64,000 bases of DNA from Flavobacteriales bacterium (GCA_002712715.1 PAUF01000007.1:201286-265285); one strand, 5' to 3'; shown: positions 1 to 10,539, counted from the first letter of the stretch. The notes: generated by a model not told the origin, from the letters alone. Made by a program: numbers and translations.

Positions 1-437
1 GAAAGGGAATTAAGTTTAAATGCATGTTCAAAAATTTCGTAATATTTTAGGTTTCGCTTAAGTTTTAGTGTGCCTGTAGCGCAGAACGCGCAATCCAAAG
101 AGCATCCAACTTGCGAAGATATGCATGCTGTAATTCTATTTTTTGAAGGTATTAAAACCCCCTCGATTAACTCGTTGTCAAACAATCGGAAGCTATATTT
201 AATTGTCCCATCAGTACTTTTAACCTCTTTGTCAATTTTTATTGAGTGGAATATAAAATTTTTTGATAGTGATTCCCTTAGATTAGATGATAATGATGTC
301 ATCTCTTCAAAAGAATTAAATCCTTTCTGCCATATCCATTCATTAATCTGTTTTATTCTAAACTTTTTTATGTTCCGTTTAGTTAAGAAGTCTTCTATTT
401 CTTCTTCAGGTATTTCTCTAAAATCTTTCTGTATCAT
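1..437 (-). CDS. rlmN: 23S rRNA/tRNA (adenine-C2)-methyltransferase RlmN, radical SAM, N-terminal part (runs off window start)
   Basis: Minus-strand translation from ATG at 437: MIQKDFREIPEEEIEDFLTKRNIKKFRIKQINEWIWQKGFNSFEEMTSLS...ITACISSQVGCSLDCAFCATGTLKLKRNL; CxxxCxxC radical SAM motif in RlmN context. Not in the supplied ORF list, which gives the antisense 70..453 instead. Confidence 0.93.
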   Translation of the reverse strand, partial: MIQKDFREIPEEEIEDFLTKRNIKKFRIKQINEWIWQKGFNSFEEMTSLSSNLRESLSKNFIFHSIKIDKEVKSTDGTIKYSFRLFDNELIEGVLIPSKNRITACISSQVGCSLDCAFCATGTLKLKRNLKYYEIFEHAFKLNSL

Positions 438-444
438 AATTAAG

Positions 445-452
445 CAAATATA
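445..452 (-). promoter_or_regulatory. Bacteroidota -7 element TATATTTG upstream of rlmN
   Basis: Exact TAnnTTTG, 7 nt before rlmN ATG. Confidence 0.6.
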
Positions 453-465
453 ATAATCAATTTTT

Positions 466-473
466 TACTTTTG
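466..473 (+). promoter_or_regulatory. Bacteroidota -7 element TACTTTTG upstream of amidohydrolase
   Basis: Exact TAnnTTTG, 4 nt before ATG 478. Confidence 0.6.
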
Positions 474-477
474 TAAT

Positions 478-1611
478 ATGAGATTTATATCAGCAGATTG
501 GATTTTCCCGTTATTTAAAGATCCGATTAAAAATGGAGTAGTTCAAATATCAGAATTAGGAGAAATTATTGAAGTTTTCAGTTCGAAAGATAGATTATCT
601 TTTAAACAAATTGAAGTTTATAATGGCATAATCTGTCCGGGATTTATTAATGCTCATTGTCATTTAGAGCTTAGCCACTTACATAATTTGTACAACAAAG
701 GATCAGATTTTATTGACTTTATTAAGATAGTAAAGAAACGAGATCTTTTTTCAAAAGATCAAATTTATAAGTCTATTCGAAACGCGGAAAATCAGATGAT
801 AAAAAATGGCATAGTTGCAGTAGGCGATATTTGTAATACTAGCGACACAATAGATCAAAAGAAAAAAGCAAATTTGCAGTATCGCAATTTATTAGAAGTA
901 TTTCAAGTAAATAATGAGAAGGTTGAAGAAACAGTAAACAAAGCTAAATTGCTAAAAAGTCAGTTTGTTTCAGAAAATTTAAACGTTAATATTGTTCCAC
1001 ATTCCTCATATAGCGTTACCCCAAAGCTAATGAGTCGAATTAAAGATATGTTGTCAGAAGAATCATCAATATTCTCCATTCATATGCAAGAAACTATTTA
1101 TGAAAAAAAATTATTTAAGGACAAAACAGGGCCATTAAAGGATTGGCTTATCAGTATTGATGCGGATCCGACTATTTGGGAAAGCTTTACAAGCCCGCTT
1201 CACTCAATTTCCCAGATTAATTCTAATAACATTTTATTAGTTCATAATACGTATAAGGAAAAAAAATGTAATAGCAATTATTATTATTGTACTTGCCCTA
1301 ATTCAAACCTCCTTTTAGGATCCAAGTTGCCAAATTATAATTTATTTGATATAGAGAGGCTGTGTGTTGGCACAGATAGCTTAGCCTCTAATGATAAACT
1401 TTCGGTTTTGGATGAATTACTAACTATTCAATCCAACTCTAATTTCAGTTTAGAAACACTCTTAAAGATCGCTTCAAAAAATGGAGCTAAAGCCTTAAAT
1501 TTTAATAAGCTAGGAACTTTTGAGAAAGGAATGATTCCCGGAATCAACTTGTTACAGAATATCAAAAATTTTGAGTTAACAGAAGAAAGTAAGGTTGTAA
1601 AATTATTATAA
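478..1611 (+). CDS. Amidohydrolase family protein (SAH/chlorohydrolase-like deaminase)
   Basis: Motifs PGFINAHCHLELSH, IHMQE, CVGTDSLASND. Confidence 0.85.
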   Translation: MRFISADWIFPLFKDPIKNGVVQISELGEIIEVFSSKDRLSFKQIEVYNGIICPGFINAHCHLELSHLHNLYNKGSDFIDFIKIVKKRDLFSKDQIYKSIRNAENQMIKNGIVAVGDICNTSDTIDQKKKANLQYRNLLEVFQVNNEKVEETVNKAKLLKSQFVSENLNVNIVPHSSYSVTPKLMSRIKDMLSEESSIFSIHMQETIYEKKLFKDKTGPLKDWLISIDADPTIWESFTSPLHSISQINSNNILLVHNTYKEKKCNSNYYYCTCPNSNLLLGSKLPNYNLFDIERLCVGTDSLASNDKLSVLDELLTIQSNSNFSLETLLKIASKNGAKALNFNKLGTFEKGMIPGINLLQNIKNFELTEESKVVKLL

Positions 1612-2256
1612 ATACAAGTTTAATAATTTCAAATCAGACTTTGTTGTAATTTTAATATTTGATTCTTCGCCTTCGATGGTGATTAATTGCCCCCCTTTAG
1701 AAATAAAAGCAGAAGCGTCATCAGTAAAGTTTTTAAAATCATGTTTTTGATATAGATCTTTAATTTCGAGGCTGTTGAATACTTGAGGGGTTTGAACTTT
1801 GGAAATGTTATCTCTATCCAAATAGTTTATTTTTCTATTTTGGGTGATAATTATAGAATCTTTAGATTTGATTATTGGAATTACGGCATGCCCAGATAAG
1901 TAATTGTCATATAATTTCTTAATTAATTTTATAGAAATATTGGGCCTTACGCCATCGTGAATTGCAACAATAGATTCTTTGTCAATTTCATTTAACCCTT
2001 CTCGAACTGATTCAAATCGGTTATTTCCTCCTGTTATAACTTTATGTATAAGATTAAAGGAGTGTTTTTCACATAGCTTTTTCCAAGTTGATAAATGAGA
2101 TTTAGGTATTACAAGAATTATTTCATTTACAAAAGAAAACTTATGTAAAGTATTCATTAGTATTGGAATACCATTATACTCAACAAACTGTTTTGGTGTC
2201 TTTGATTTAAATCTACTACCAACACCTCCAGCAACAATTAAAGCTGTTCTTTTCAT
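1606..2256 (-). CDS. ispD: 2-C-methyl-D-erythritol 4-phosphate cytidylyltransferase
   Basis: ALIVAGGVGSRFKSKTPKQF, HDGVRP, VQTPQVF motifs. Confidence 0.93.
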   Translation of the reverse strand: MKRTALIVAGGVGSRFKSKTPKQFVEYNGIPILMNTLHKFSFVNEIILVIPKSHLSTWKKLCEKHSFNLIHKVITGGNNRFESVREGLNEIDKESIVAIHDGVRPNISIKLIKKLYDNYLSGHAVIPIIKSKDSIIITQNRKINYLDRDNISKVQTPQVFNSLEIKDLYQKHDFKNFTDDASAFISKGGQLITIEGEESNIKITTKSDLKLLNLYL

Positions 2257-2257
2257 T

Positions 2258-3316
2258 TTAAGGCAAAATTAGCATTGCGTCTCCAAATGTGAAAAAATTA
2301 TATTTCTTTTTAATTGCTTCTTGATAGGCTTTCATGATGTTTTCATATCCTCCAAATGCGGCTACTTGCATTAAGAGGGTAGATTTTGGAAGATGAAAAT
2401 TTGTCACCATACAATTTGCAACTTTAAAGTTGTATGGTGGAAACATAAATTTATTTGTCCATCCCTTCATAGGTATTACCAAATTGTTAGTAGTTGTAGA
2501 GCTTTCTATCGTTCTATTTACAGTGGTCCCAATAGAACAAATTCTTCTGTTACTTACCTTTCCCTCGTTTATAATTTTTGCTGCATTTTCTTGAATTTCA
2601 ACTTCTTCGGAATCCATTTTATGTTTTGACAAATCCTCTACATCAATTGATCTAAATGTTCCAAGACCCACATGCAGAGTGATTTTAGGCAACATTACTC
2701 CTTTTATTTCTAACCGTTTCATTAGTTGCTTACTGAAATGAAGTCCTGCGGTAGGCGCCGCAACAGAACCATTAGATTCAGCAAAAATTGTTTGATATCT
2801 ATCGTTATCTCTAGCTGTAGGTTTTCTGTCTATAAATTTTGGAAGCGGAGTTTGACCAAGCGAGTCTAAAGTTTCTTTAAATTCTTCATGAGTGCCATCA
2901 TATAAGAACCTTAGTGTCCTTCCTCTGGAAGTTGTGTTGTCAATAACTTCGGCAACCAAATCGTCATTTTCTCCAAAATATAATTTGTTGCCAATCCTGA
3001 TTTTTCTGGCAGGGTCTACTAATACATCCCATATTCTATTTTCTTGATTTAATTCTCTTAATAAAAAGACTTCAATTCTTGCTCCGGTTTTTTCTTTATT
3101 ACCAAACATTCGAGCTGGGAAAACTTTAGTATTATTGAAAACCATTATATCTTTTTCTTCAAAATAGTTGATTATGTCTTTAAAACGTTTGTGTTCAATT
3201 TCTCCACTGGATTTATGAAGCACCAGCAGTTTAGACTCGTCTCTTTCCTGAGCAGGCGTTTGTGGAATCCTTTTTTCAGGAAGATTAAAATTAAAGTGAG
3301 ATAGTTTATATTTCAT
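2258..3316 (-). CDS. queA: S-adenosylmethionine:tRNA ribosyltransferase-isomerase
   Basis: [53 protein letters not shown]. Confidence 0.96.
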   Translation of the reverse strand: MKYKLSHFNFNLPEKRIPQTPAQERDESKLLVLHKSSGEIEHKRFKDIINYFEEKDIMVFNNTKVFPARMFGNKEKTGARIEVFLLRELNQENRIWDVLVDPARKIRIGNKLYFGENDDLVAEVIDNTTSRGRTLRFLYDGTHEEFKETLDSLGQTPLPKFIDRKPTARDNDRYQTIFAESNGSVAAPTAGLHFSKQLMKRLEIKGVMLPKITLHVGLGTFRSIDVEDLSKHKMDSEEVEIQENAAKIINEGKVSNRRICSIGTTVNRTIESSTTTNNLVIPMKGWTNKFMFPPYNFKVANCMVTNFHLPKSTLLMQVAAFGGYENIMKAYQEAIKKKYNFFTFGDAMLILP

Positions 3317-3343
3317 AATAAGTTTTTTTTAGAAAAGAGATTA

Positions 3344-3351
3344 CAAATATA
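3344..3351 (-). promoter_or_regulatory. -7 element TATATTTG upstream of queA
   Basis: Exact TAnnTTTG, 27 nt before ATG. Confidence 0.55.
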
Positions 3352-3398
3352 CAGTATGAAAACACAGAAGTCAATGAAAATTTGCATTTTATATGAGT

Positions 3399-4097
3399 TT
3401 ACAAGAAATCTTTCATTGTTAAGGAGTTAGATAATTTATAGTCGCCTATTTGAGTTCTTTTTAGAGAGGTTAAATATGAACCACTATCAATTTTTTTTCC
3501 AAAATCATGAACTAAAGTTCTAATATATGTGCCAGAACTGCATTCTACTTCGAACATTACATGAGGGATTTTAATATTAGTAATATGAAAATTGTGAATT
3601 TGAATTTCTCGAGGATCAATGTTAAGATTAATGTTTTTTCTCGCTAACTTATATAATCTCACCCCATTTTTTTTTATAGCAGAAAACATTGGAGGCTTTT
3701 GATAAATCATTCCTAAGAAGTTATCAACATTGTTTCGAATTATTTCAGGATTTATATGAGATATAGGGTATATTTGATTTTCATAAGTTTCTCTATCATA
3801 TGATGGAGTAGAGGCCCCCAACTTCATTTCCCCGCAATATTTTTTTTTTAATTTTTGAATTTCAGATATTCTTTTTGTTAGCTTCCCAGTGCAAATTATT
3901 AATAACCCTTCAGCTAGCGGATCTAATGTTCCAGCGTGACCAACTTTAATTTTTTTTAAATTACAAGTTTTCTTAATAAAAGATCTGATTTTTTTAACAA
4001 CATCAAATGAAGTCCAGCCAATCGGTTTATTTACTAATATTAGGCAGCCTTCAATATAATCTAAATCAGAATTAATTTTGGTAACAGGTTCAATCAT
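3399..4097 (-). CDS. truB: tRNA pseudouridine(55) synthase TruB
   Basis: GCLILVNKPIGWTSFDVV, KVGHAGTLDPLAEGLL, SSGTYIRTLVHDFG. Confidence 0.95.
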   Translation of the reverse strand: MIEPVTKINSDLDYIEGCLILVNKPIGWTSFDVVKKIRSFIKKTCNLKKIKVGHAGTLDPLAEGLLIICTGKLTKRISEIQKLKKKYCGEMKLGASTPSYDRETYENQIYPISHINPEIIRNNVDNFLGMIYQKPPMFSAIKKNGVRLYKLARKNINLNIDPREIQIHNFHITNIKIPHVMFEVECSSGTYIRTLVHDFGKKIDSGSYLTSLKRTQIGDYKLSNSLTMKDFL

Positions 4098-4900
4098 AAT
4101 TTTACTAGTAGATAAATTATAGCGCCAATAGAGATGCAGTAAAATGAAAAGTATTTAAGTTTGCTGTGTTTAACTAGGGAAATCATCCATTTGCAAGCCA
4201 ACATACCAGTAATAAATGCGCTTATAAAACCCAGTAATAGTGGGAAAAACCAATCCACCCCTTCAATCATCATTTTATCTGAAAAGTCAATCGATAGAAT
4301 ATCTTTCCCCATTTTTCCAAATATGATAGGAATTACCATTAAGAAAGAAAATCGAGCAGCTTTTTCTTTATCAATTCCCAATAGTATAGCTGTTGATATT
4401 GTAGCTCCTGATCTAGAAATTCCGGGTAAAATCGCGATAGCTTGAGCTATCCCTAAATAAATTGAATCGACAGGGCCAACTTGTAATTGTTTTTTTTGTA
4501 CTATATCTGAAATAAACAGCAAAACTCCTGTAAGGATTAGCATTATCGAAACAAGGTCTAAGCGGTCATTAAATAAACTTTCGATTTTCTCTTCATATAT
4601 TAGTCCAATAGCAACAGCTGGAATTGTAGATATTAAGATATTGAGGGTAAAATTTACAGATGACTTATCATTTCTAAAAACACCTAAAAATAGAGTCTTA
4701 ATGTCTTTCCAGAAAACAACTATCGTGCTTAAGGCTGTTGCAAAATGAAGAGTTACCGTCATCATCAAACTATCTTCAGGAATACTCTCATCTCCAAGCA
4801 GATATTTTCCTATTTCTAAATGGCCACTGCTACTTACAGGCAGAAACTCGGTTAACCCTTGAATGATTCCAAGAATGATTGATTCAAAAAGGCCCAGCAT
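4094..4900 (-). CDS. uppP: Undecaprenyl-diphosphatase UppP/BacA
   Basis: GIIQGLTEFLPVSSSGHL and PGISRSGATIS motifs; stop overlaps truB start (ATGA). Confidence 0.95.
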   Translation of the reverse strand: MLGLFESIILGIIQGLTEFLPVSSSGHLEIGKYLLGDESIPEDSLMMTVTLHFATALSTIVVFWKDIKTLFLGVFRNDKSSVNFTLNILISTIPAVAIGLIYEEKIESLFNDRLDLVSIMLILTGVLLFISDIVQKKQLQVGPVDSIYLGIAQAIAILPGISRSGATISTAILLGIDKEKAARFSFLMVIPIIFGKMGKDILSIDFSDKMMIEGVDWFFPLLLGFISAFITGMLACKWMISLVKHSKLKYFSFYCISIGAIIYLLVKL

Positions 4901-5146
4901 TTATATTTCTTTTTTTTGCGCAAAAATAGCTATTAGATTTATAATAAATCCAAGAATAATTAATATTACAGATAGGGTTAATTTTGATCCAAACATCATG
5001 TCCTTATCAAATACACTTCTGTCTACAGAAGCTTCCCCAGGCATAATAAGTAGCCCAATTATAATAAGTACAATTCCGCCAACAATTGTAAAATAACTTC
5101 TTTTTGTTAGTGCAAATTTGTCAAAAGATTCATTTTGTTTTTTCAT
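4901..5146 (-). CDS. DUF3098 family small membrane protein
   Basis: 81 aa, two TM segments, located between ftsX and uppP as typical in Bacteroidota. Confidence 0.75.
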   Translation of the reverse strand: MKKQNESFDKFALTKRSYFTIVGGIVLIIIGLLIMPGEASVDRSVFDKDMMFGSKLTLSVILIILGFIINLIAIFAQKKEI

Positions 5147-5155
5147 ATTCTTGAT

Positions 5156-6049
5156 TCAATTAAAAAGTTCATTTTCATTAGTGCTTAGGTATTTTTTAAC
5201 TGCAAATAAAGTGGAGATCCAAGCGATTATAATCCCAAAGATAATAATTGATACAAATATAACACCAATTTTAAAAAAGTCTTGAGGCTCAATTATATTT
5301 GGGGCAAACCACTGGAGTGTTTCTAAAGATAGGATTAATAAAATCACAGAAAAAATGCCACCAATAAGACCTTGATACATTCCATCTTTCAAATATGGTC
5401 TTTGAATAAATAAGTTTGTCGCTCCTACTAATCTCATAGTTTTAATTAGCATTTTTTTGGAATAGATTGATAATTGAATGGTATTATTAATTATGCCATA
5501 TGAAACAATTATCAAGATAAGACTAAATATTAATAGGATTATATTTATTGTATTAATCGAGTTATCAATGTTTTGAATTAGTATTTTATCATAGCTAAAT
5601 TCATGTATAATCTGTTGATGATTAAATTTGCTGATATAATTTTTCATGATATCGGCTCCTTTACTGGATACAAATTCGGAATGTAGATTAATGTCAAAAT
5701 GCGATAGTAAAGGATTAAATCCATCTAATATAGTTATAAAGTCTTCTCCAATATTATTTTGAAAATCAATTGATGCTTCATTTCTAGATTTGAAGTTTAC
5801 TATACTATCTTTAACTAGAGGTGATTTTGAAAGATAATCATGTAGATCACTCCTCCAAACTTCATAGTCCTCATGATTTGAGAAATCTTCTTTATTCTGC
5901 AAATAAATCGTGAAGTCAATATTTTCTTTAATTCTATTCGAAAAGTCCGGCCATAGAGCTAAAAACACAAAAACTAAGCCTATAATAAAACATACAAGAG
6001 ATAAGCTTGTAATGGTAGAAATTGAAATAGATGATTTATATCGGCTCAA
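5156..6049 (-). CDS. ftsX: Cell division ABC transporter permease FtsX
   Basis: N-terminal TM, periplasmic domain, C-terminal FtsX-type TM with TMRLVGATNLFIQRPYLKDGMYQGLIGG; TTG start as supplied. Confidence 0.85.
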   Translation of the reverse strand: MSRYKSSISISTITSLSLVCFIIGLVFVFLALWPDFSNRIKENIDFTIYLQNKEDFSNHEDYEVWRSDLHDYLSKSPLVKDSIVNFKSRNEASIDFQNNIGEDFITILDGFNPLLSHFDINLHSEFVSSKGADIMKNYISKFNHQQIIHEFSYDKILIQNIDNSINTINIILLIFSLILIIVSYGIINNTIQLSIYSKKMLIKTMRLVGATNLFIQRPYLKDGMYQGLIGGIFSVILLILSLETLQWFAPNIIEPQDFFKIGVIFVSIIIFGIIIAWISTLFAVKKYLSTNENELFN

Positions 6050-6111
6050 ATTATTATAAAAATTTATTAGCTAAAATAAAAAATAGAATTCATTAATTCA
6101 TCTTATTGTAC

Positions 6112-6119
6112 TAACTTTG
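6112..6119 (+). promoter_or_regulatory. -7 element TAACTTTG upstream of leuS
   Basis: Exact TAnnTTTG, 17 nt before ATG. Confidence 0.6.
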
Positions 6120-6136
6120 CGTTAATATAATTAGTA

Positions 6137-8899
6137 ATGGGGTATAATTTTTCAGAAATAGAAAAAAAATGGCAAAACTTTTGGAAAGAACAAAAGGTTT
6201 ATAAAGTTTCAGAAGACAGTTCAAAGCCAAAATATTATGTTTTAGACATGTTCCCATATCCTTCGGGATCAGGATTGAGTGTTGGTCACCCATTAGGATA
6301 TATCGCTTCTGATATAATCGCTAGATACAAAAGACTTAACGGCTATAATGTTTTGCACCCGATGGGATACGACTCCTTCGGACTACCTACTGAACATTAT
6401 GCGATTCAGACCGGGATCCACCCTTCAATAGCAACAAAAAATAATACATCAAGATATAGAGATCAATTAGACAAAATAGGATTTTCATATGATTGGGATA
6501 GAGAGGTTCAAACTTCAAATCCTAAATATTATAAATGGACGCAGTGGATTTTTAGACAACTATTTGACTCATGTTATGACACACATTTACAGAGAGCTTT
6601 TCCAATACAAAATTTAGTTAGAGATTTTGAAGAAAATGGAAATTTTTCATCAAAGTATTTTACTCATGAGGATGTTGAGAAATTTGATAATAATAAGTGG
6701 AAATTGTTTTCAGAAGAAGAAAAACAAAAGATCCTTCTAAAATATAGGCTAGCCTATATTTCTAATACTTTAGTTAATTGGTGTCCAAAACTGGGGACAG
6801 TTTTAGCAAATGATGAGGTAAAAGATGGAGTTTCTGAAAGAGGAGGTTATCCTGTTGAACAAAGAATGATGAAACAGTGGTCGTTGGGAATTACAGCGTA
6901 TGCTGAGAGGTTATTATCAGCACTTGATAGATTAGATTGGACTGACTCAATGAAAGAAACACAACGAAATTGGATAGGAAAATCTGAGGGATGTGTTGTT
7001 AGTTTTGAAGTCATCGACTGTAGTATAGCTATAGAGGTTTTTACAACAAGACCAGATACAATTTATGGAGTTAACATTATTGTTTTATCTCCCGAGCACC
7101 CCGAATTATTAGGAATTACCAATAGCGAATATTTAACAGAAGTGAAAAAGTATGTTAAAAAATCCGGATTAAAATCAGAATTGGATAGAAAATCAAATAA
7201 AGAAATTACCGGGGTTTTTATAGGAGCTTACGCTACTCACCCATTTACTAAACAAAAGATTCCTATTTGGGCTGCTGATTATGTACTGCCTTCATATGGA
7301 ACTGGAGCTGTGATGTCAGTTCCCTGCGGCGATGCAAGAGATTGGGATTTTGCACATCAATTTAATTTGGATTTCGTTAATGTATTTGATAAAGTTAGTG
7401 TAGAGTCGGGAGCGTATACTGAAAAAAATGTTAAAATTACAAATTCTGAATTTTTAAATGGACTAAATTGTGATGAGGCAATAGGCGTAGCAATAAAAAA
7501 GATTCAGGAATTGAACATAGGACATTCTAAAATTAATTATAGACTACGAGACGCTGTTTTTAGTAGGCAAAGGTATTGGGGAGAACCTTTCCCAGTTTAC
7601 TATAAAGATAACATTCCTTATTTAATCGATGGTGACGTTAATCTTCCTAAAGTAGATAAGTATTTGCCAACCGATGAAGGAGATCCTCCTTTAGCTCGGG
7701 CAAAAAAAGAAGACTGGAATATCTTTAACGGAGATAGAATGGAACACAGTGTGATGCCTGGTTGGGCTGGCAGCTCTTGGTATTTCTTGCGATTTATGGA
7801 TCCTCATAACAAACAAACTTTTTGCTCTAAAGAAAAATCTGATTATTGGAGAGAAGTAGATTTGTATATTGGAGGAGCTGAACACGCTGTTGGGCACTTA
7901 TTATATTCTAGATTTTGGACTAAATTTTTATTTGATAGAAAATTCATATCATTTAACGAGCCTTTTTTAAAGCTGATAAATCAAGGAATGATTTTAGGAA
8001 GATCAAATTTTGTATATAGAATAAAAGACACCAATACATTTGTTTCATATGATTTGAAAGAATCTTATGAAACATCAAAGATCCATGTTGAAATAGGGAT
8101 TGTTGAAAATGACATCTTAAATATTGAAAAATTTAAAGAAATTAGAGAAGAATATAGAAATGCAGAATTCATTTTGAATAAAGATGGGGAGTATTTATGT
8201 GGGTATGAAGTTGAGAAAATGTCAAAATCAAAATTTAATGTTCAAAGTCCAGATGAAATCGTTGAAAAATATGGTGCAGATACATTAAGACTTTATGAGA
8301 TGTTTCTTGGACCTTTAGAACAGTATAAGCCATGGAATATTAACGGCATTAGTGGTGTACATAATTTTTTAAAAAAAACATGGAAATTGTTGCACGATCC
8401 TCAAGGTGATTTTCAAATCTCAAATGAACCTCCTAATAAAGAAGATTTAAAAATTATACATCAAACAATTAAAAAAGTAAAAGAGGATATTGAGAGATAT
8501 TCATTTAATACTGTAGTCAGTACATTAATGATATGTTTAAATAAACTTATAGAAACTAACTGTATTAACAGAGAGATTATCCAGGATTTCATTATTTTAT
8601 TGTCTCCATATGCTCCACATATTTCTGAAGAAATATGGAGCAAGATGGGTAATGACTCCTCAATTGTTGAAGCAAATTTTCCTCTATTTGATGAATCATA
8701 TATAATCGAAGAAGAATACGAGTATCCGATTTCTTTTAATGGAAAAACTAGGTTTAAAATCTCTTTGTCACTTCAGTTAACTAAGGATCAAATTAAATCG
8801 AAGGTTTTGAATCATGAAAAAACTATTAATTTTCTTGAAGGAAAAGTTCCTAAAAAAACTATCATTATTCCTAATAGAATAGTAAATTTTGTAGTATAA
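6137..8899 (+). CDS. leuS: Leucyl-tRNA synthetase
   Basis: DMFPYPSGSGLSVGHPLGY, FTTRPDTIYGV, GCPKLG-like and EKMSKSKFN motifs, 920 aa. Confidence 0.97.
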   Translation: MGYNFSEIEKKWQNFWKEQKVYKVSEDSSKPKYYVLDMFPYPSGSGLSVGHPLGYIASDIIARYKRLNGYNVLHPMGYDSFGLPTEHYAIQTGIHPSIATKNNTSRYRDQLDKIGFSYDWDREVQTSNPKYYKWTQWIFRQLFDSCYDTHLQRAFPIQNLVRDFEENGNFSSKYFTHEDVEKFDNNKWKLFSEEEKQKILLKYRLAYISNTLVNWCPKLGTVLANDEVKDGVSERGGYPVEQRMMKQWSLGITAYAERLLSALDRLDWTDSMKETQRNWIGKSEGCVVSFEVIDCSIAIEVFTTRPDTIYGVNIIVLSPEHPELLGITNSEYLTEVKKYVKKSGLKSELDRKSNKEITGVFIGAYATHPFTKQKIPIWAADYVLPSYGTGAVMSVPCGDARDWDFAHQFNLDFVNVFDKVSVESGAYTEKNVKITNSEFLNGLNCDEAIGVAIKKIQELNIGHSKINYRLRDAVFSRQRYWGEPFPVYYKDNIPYLIDGDVNLPKVDKYLPTDEGDPPLARAKKEDWNIFNGDRMEHSVMPGWAGSSWYFLRFMDPHNKQTFCSKEKSDYWREVDLYIGGAEHAVGHLLYSRFWTKFLFDRKFISFNEPFLKLINQGMILGRSNFVYRIKDTNTFVSYDLKESYETSKIHVEIGIVENDILNIEKFKEIREEYRNAEFILNKDGEYLCGYEVEKMSKSKFNVQSPDEIVEKYGADTLRLYEMFLGPLEQYKPWNINGISGVHNFLKKTWKLLHDPQGDFQISNEPPNKEDLKIIHQTIKKVKEDIERYSFNTVVSTLMICLNKLIETNCINREIIQDFIILLSPYAPHISEEIWSKMGNDSSIVEANFPLFDESYIIEEEYEYPISFNGKTRFKISLSLQLTKDQIKSKVLNHEKTINFLEGKVPKKTIIIPNRIVNFVV

Positions 8900-8901
8900 T
8901 A

Positions 8902-9342
8902 ATGAGTACAATAAGAATAACAAAAGAATTCAAGTTTGAGATGGCTCACGCTTTATATGGCTATGATGGTTTATGTGCTAACATTCATGGACATTCTTAT
9001 AGGATGTGGGTGACAATTATAGGCAAAGTTTGTCACAAAGGCGGATATGCAAAGGACGGCATGGTTATAGACTTTTCCGAGTTAAAAAAAATTGTCAATA
9101 CACATATAATAGATAAATTTGATCATTCTTTGGTGCTAAACGGCAAATCTCCACACTCTAATATAGACCTATCATTATTCCAAAAAGTTTACCACTTGCC
9201 TTATCAGCCAACTTCAGAAAATTTAGTTGCTGATTTCGCTTCAAAAATTCAGAGAAACTTACACGAAAATCATCAACTATATAAAGTAGTTTTATCTGAA
9301 ACACAAAGCTCATATGCTGAATGGCACTGTAAGGACAATTAA
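8902..9342 (+). CDS. queD: 6-carboxy-5,6,7,8-tetrahydropterin synthase / 6-pyruvoyl-tetrahydropterin synthase
   Basis: FEMAHALYGYDGLCANIHGHSYRMWV, DFSELKK, FDHSLVLN. Confidence 0.9.
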   Translation: MSTIRITKEFKFEMAHALYGYDGLCANIHGHSYRMWVTIIGKVCHKGGYAKDGMVIDFSELKKIVNTHIIDKFDHSLVLNGKSPHSNIDLSLFQKVYHLPYQPTSENLVADFASKIQRNLHENHQLYKVVLSETQSSYAEWHCKDN

Positions 9343-9419
9343 TTTTATCTAGTATTAGTTTCTTTTTATTTTATTAAAAAAATTATTCAATATTACTAGT
9401 TTATGCATACAGTATTTTT

Positions 9420-9427
9420 TAATTTTG
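9420..9427 (+). promoter_or_regulatory. -7 element TAATTTTG upstream of coxB
   Basis: Exact TAnnTTTG in the queD-coxB intergenic gap. Confidence 0.6.
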
Positions 9428-9446
9428 CACTGATAAAAAAAAATAG

Positions 9447-10535
9447 ATGATTTATTTATTAATAGGAGGCCTTCTTTTCTTAGCCATTGTAACCTTTGTT
9501 CAGATAATTAGAGTAAGCGAATTATTATCTAAGATTAGAAATAAGGATGTTAATGAAGTGACTGAAAATGATAATAATATTCAAGGTAAAATATTGTTAG
9601 TTGTTGGGTTTGGGTTTTTAGTATTTGTTATATGGCAAATTGTTGCTTGGAAACATTTAATCTTGCCTCCTGCAAGCTCTCTACATGGGGTAGAGATCGA
9701 CTCACTAATGAATACAACGATGATGTTAATATTGGTCGTGTTTTTCATTACCTCTATCATATTATTTTTCTTTGGGTTTAAGTATCGAGGCATCAAAGGC
9801 AGAAAAGCTTTTTTCTATGCTCACAATAATAAGCTTGAAATAGTTTGGACTATTGTACCTGCGATTGTGCTATCTGGACTTATAGTATCGGGTTTAAAAG
9901 TTTGGGACTCTACAATGAATGTGACTTCTGAAAACTCGCAAATAATCGAATTGCACTCTAGACAATTTCAGTGGGCCGCTCGTTATGCCGGAGAAGATAA
10001 TATTTTAGGAAAACATGATTTTAGGTTGATAGATCGAGCGACTAATCCATTGAGTTTAGATAAGGGTGATAAATATACTATTGATGATAAAATAACTAAT
10101 GAAGTACATTTGGTTGTTGGCAAGCCAGTTATGCTCAAGTTTAGATCAGATGACGTTATACACTCTGCTTACATTCCACATTTTAGGGTGCAAATGAATT
10201 GTGTGCCTGGAGTTAGAACACAATTTGGATTCACCCCAACTAAAACAACTCAAGAAATGCGAGAAGACCCGCAAATTATTAGGCAGATGCAGGAATTGAA
10301 TGATCGAATTGACGCTATGTCATTGATAGAAAAAACGGTTTTTCTTGATGAAAACTTCGCTAAAACTGTAGATGATCTTCCCCTTAAGTTTGATTATCAG
10401 TTGTTGTGCAATAAAATATGTGGATCAGCACACTATAATATGAAAATGAAGTTTGTAGTAGAAACTCAGGAAGAATTTGATACGTGGATTGCTCAGCAAA
10501 AAGAGGTTGGAGGTTTAGTTTTAACAAAAAAATAA
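9447..10535 (+). CDS. coxB: Cytochrome c oxidase subunit II
   Basis: Two N-terminal TMs, WTIVPAIVL, QFQWAARYAG, DDVIHSAYIPHFRVQMNCVPG, CNKICGSAHYNMKM CuA motif. Confidence 0.95.
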   Translation: MIYLLIGGLLFLAIVTFVQIIRVSELLSKIRNKDVNEVTENDNNIQGKILLVVGFGFLVFVIWQIVAWKHLILPPASSLHGVEIDSLMNTTMMLILVVFFITSIILFFFGFKYRGIKGRKAFFYAHNNKLEIVWTIVPAIVLSGLIVSGLKVWDSTMNVTSENSQIIELHSRQFQWAARYAGEDNILGKHDFRLIDRATNPLSLDKGDKYTIDDKITNEVHLVVGKPVMLKFRSDDVIHSAYIPHFRVQMNCVPGVRTQFGFTPTKTTQEMREDPQIIRQMQELNDRIDAMSLIEKTVFLDENFAKTVDDLPLKFDYQLLCNKICGSAHYNMKMKFVVETQEEFDTWIAQQKEVGGLVLTKK

Positions 10536-10539
10536 GTAA

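Noticed and set aside
70-453. Supplied + strand ORF of 127 aa
   Set aside because: It is antisense to a clear RlmN N-terminus on the minus strand (CSLDCAFCATG); the + frame has no recognisable family.
2393-2629. Shadow ORFs on the strand opposite real genes (e.g. 2393..2629, 4161..4445, 4863..5096, 7691..7897, 8461..8643, 9581..9796, 10680..10910, 16409..16771, 19888..20109, 33199..34299 group, 37098..37337, 53299..53601, 54217..54528, 58522..58800, 60525..60806)
   Set aside because: Each lies antisense to or inside a well-supported CDS, and none shows a family motif.
9343-9420. Possible terminator between queD and coxB (CTAGTATTA ... AATATTACTAG)
   Set aside because: Only a ~6-bp stem with mismatches and a long AT-rich loop; not distinguishable from chance in this composition.
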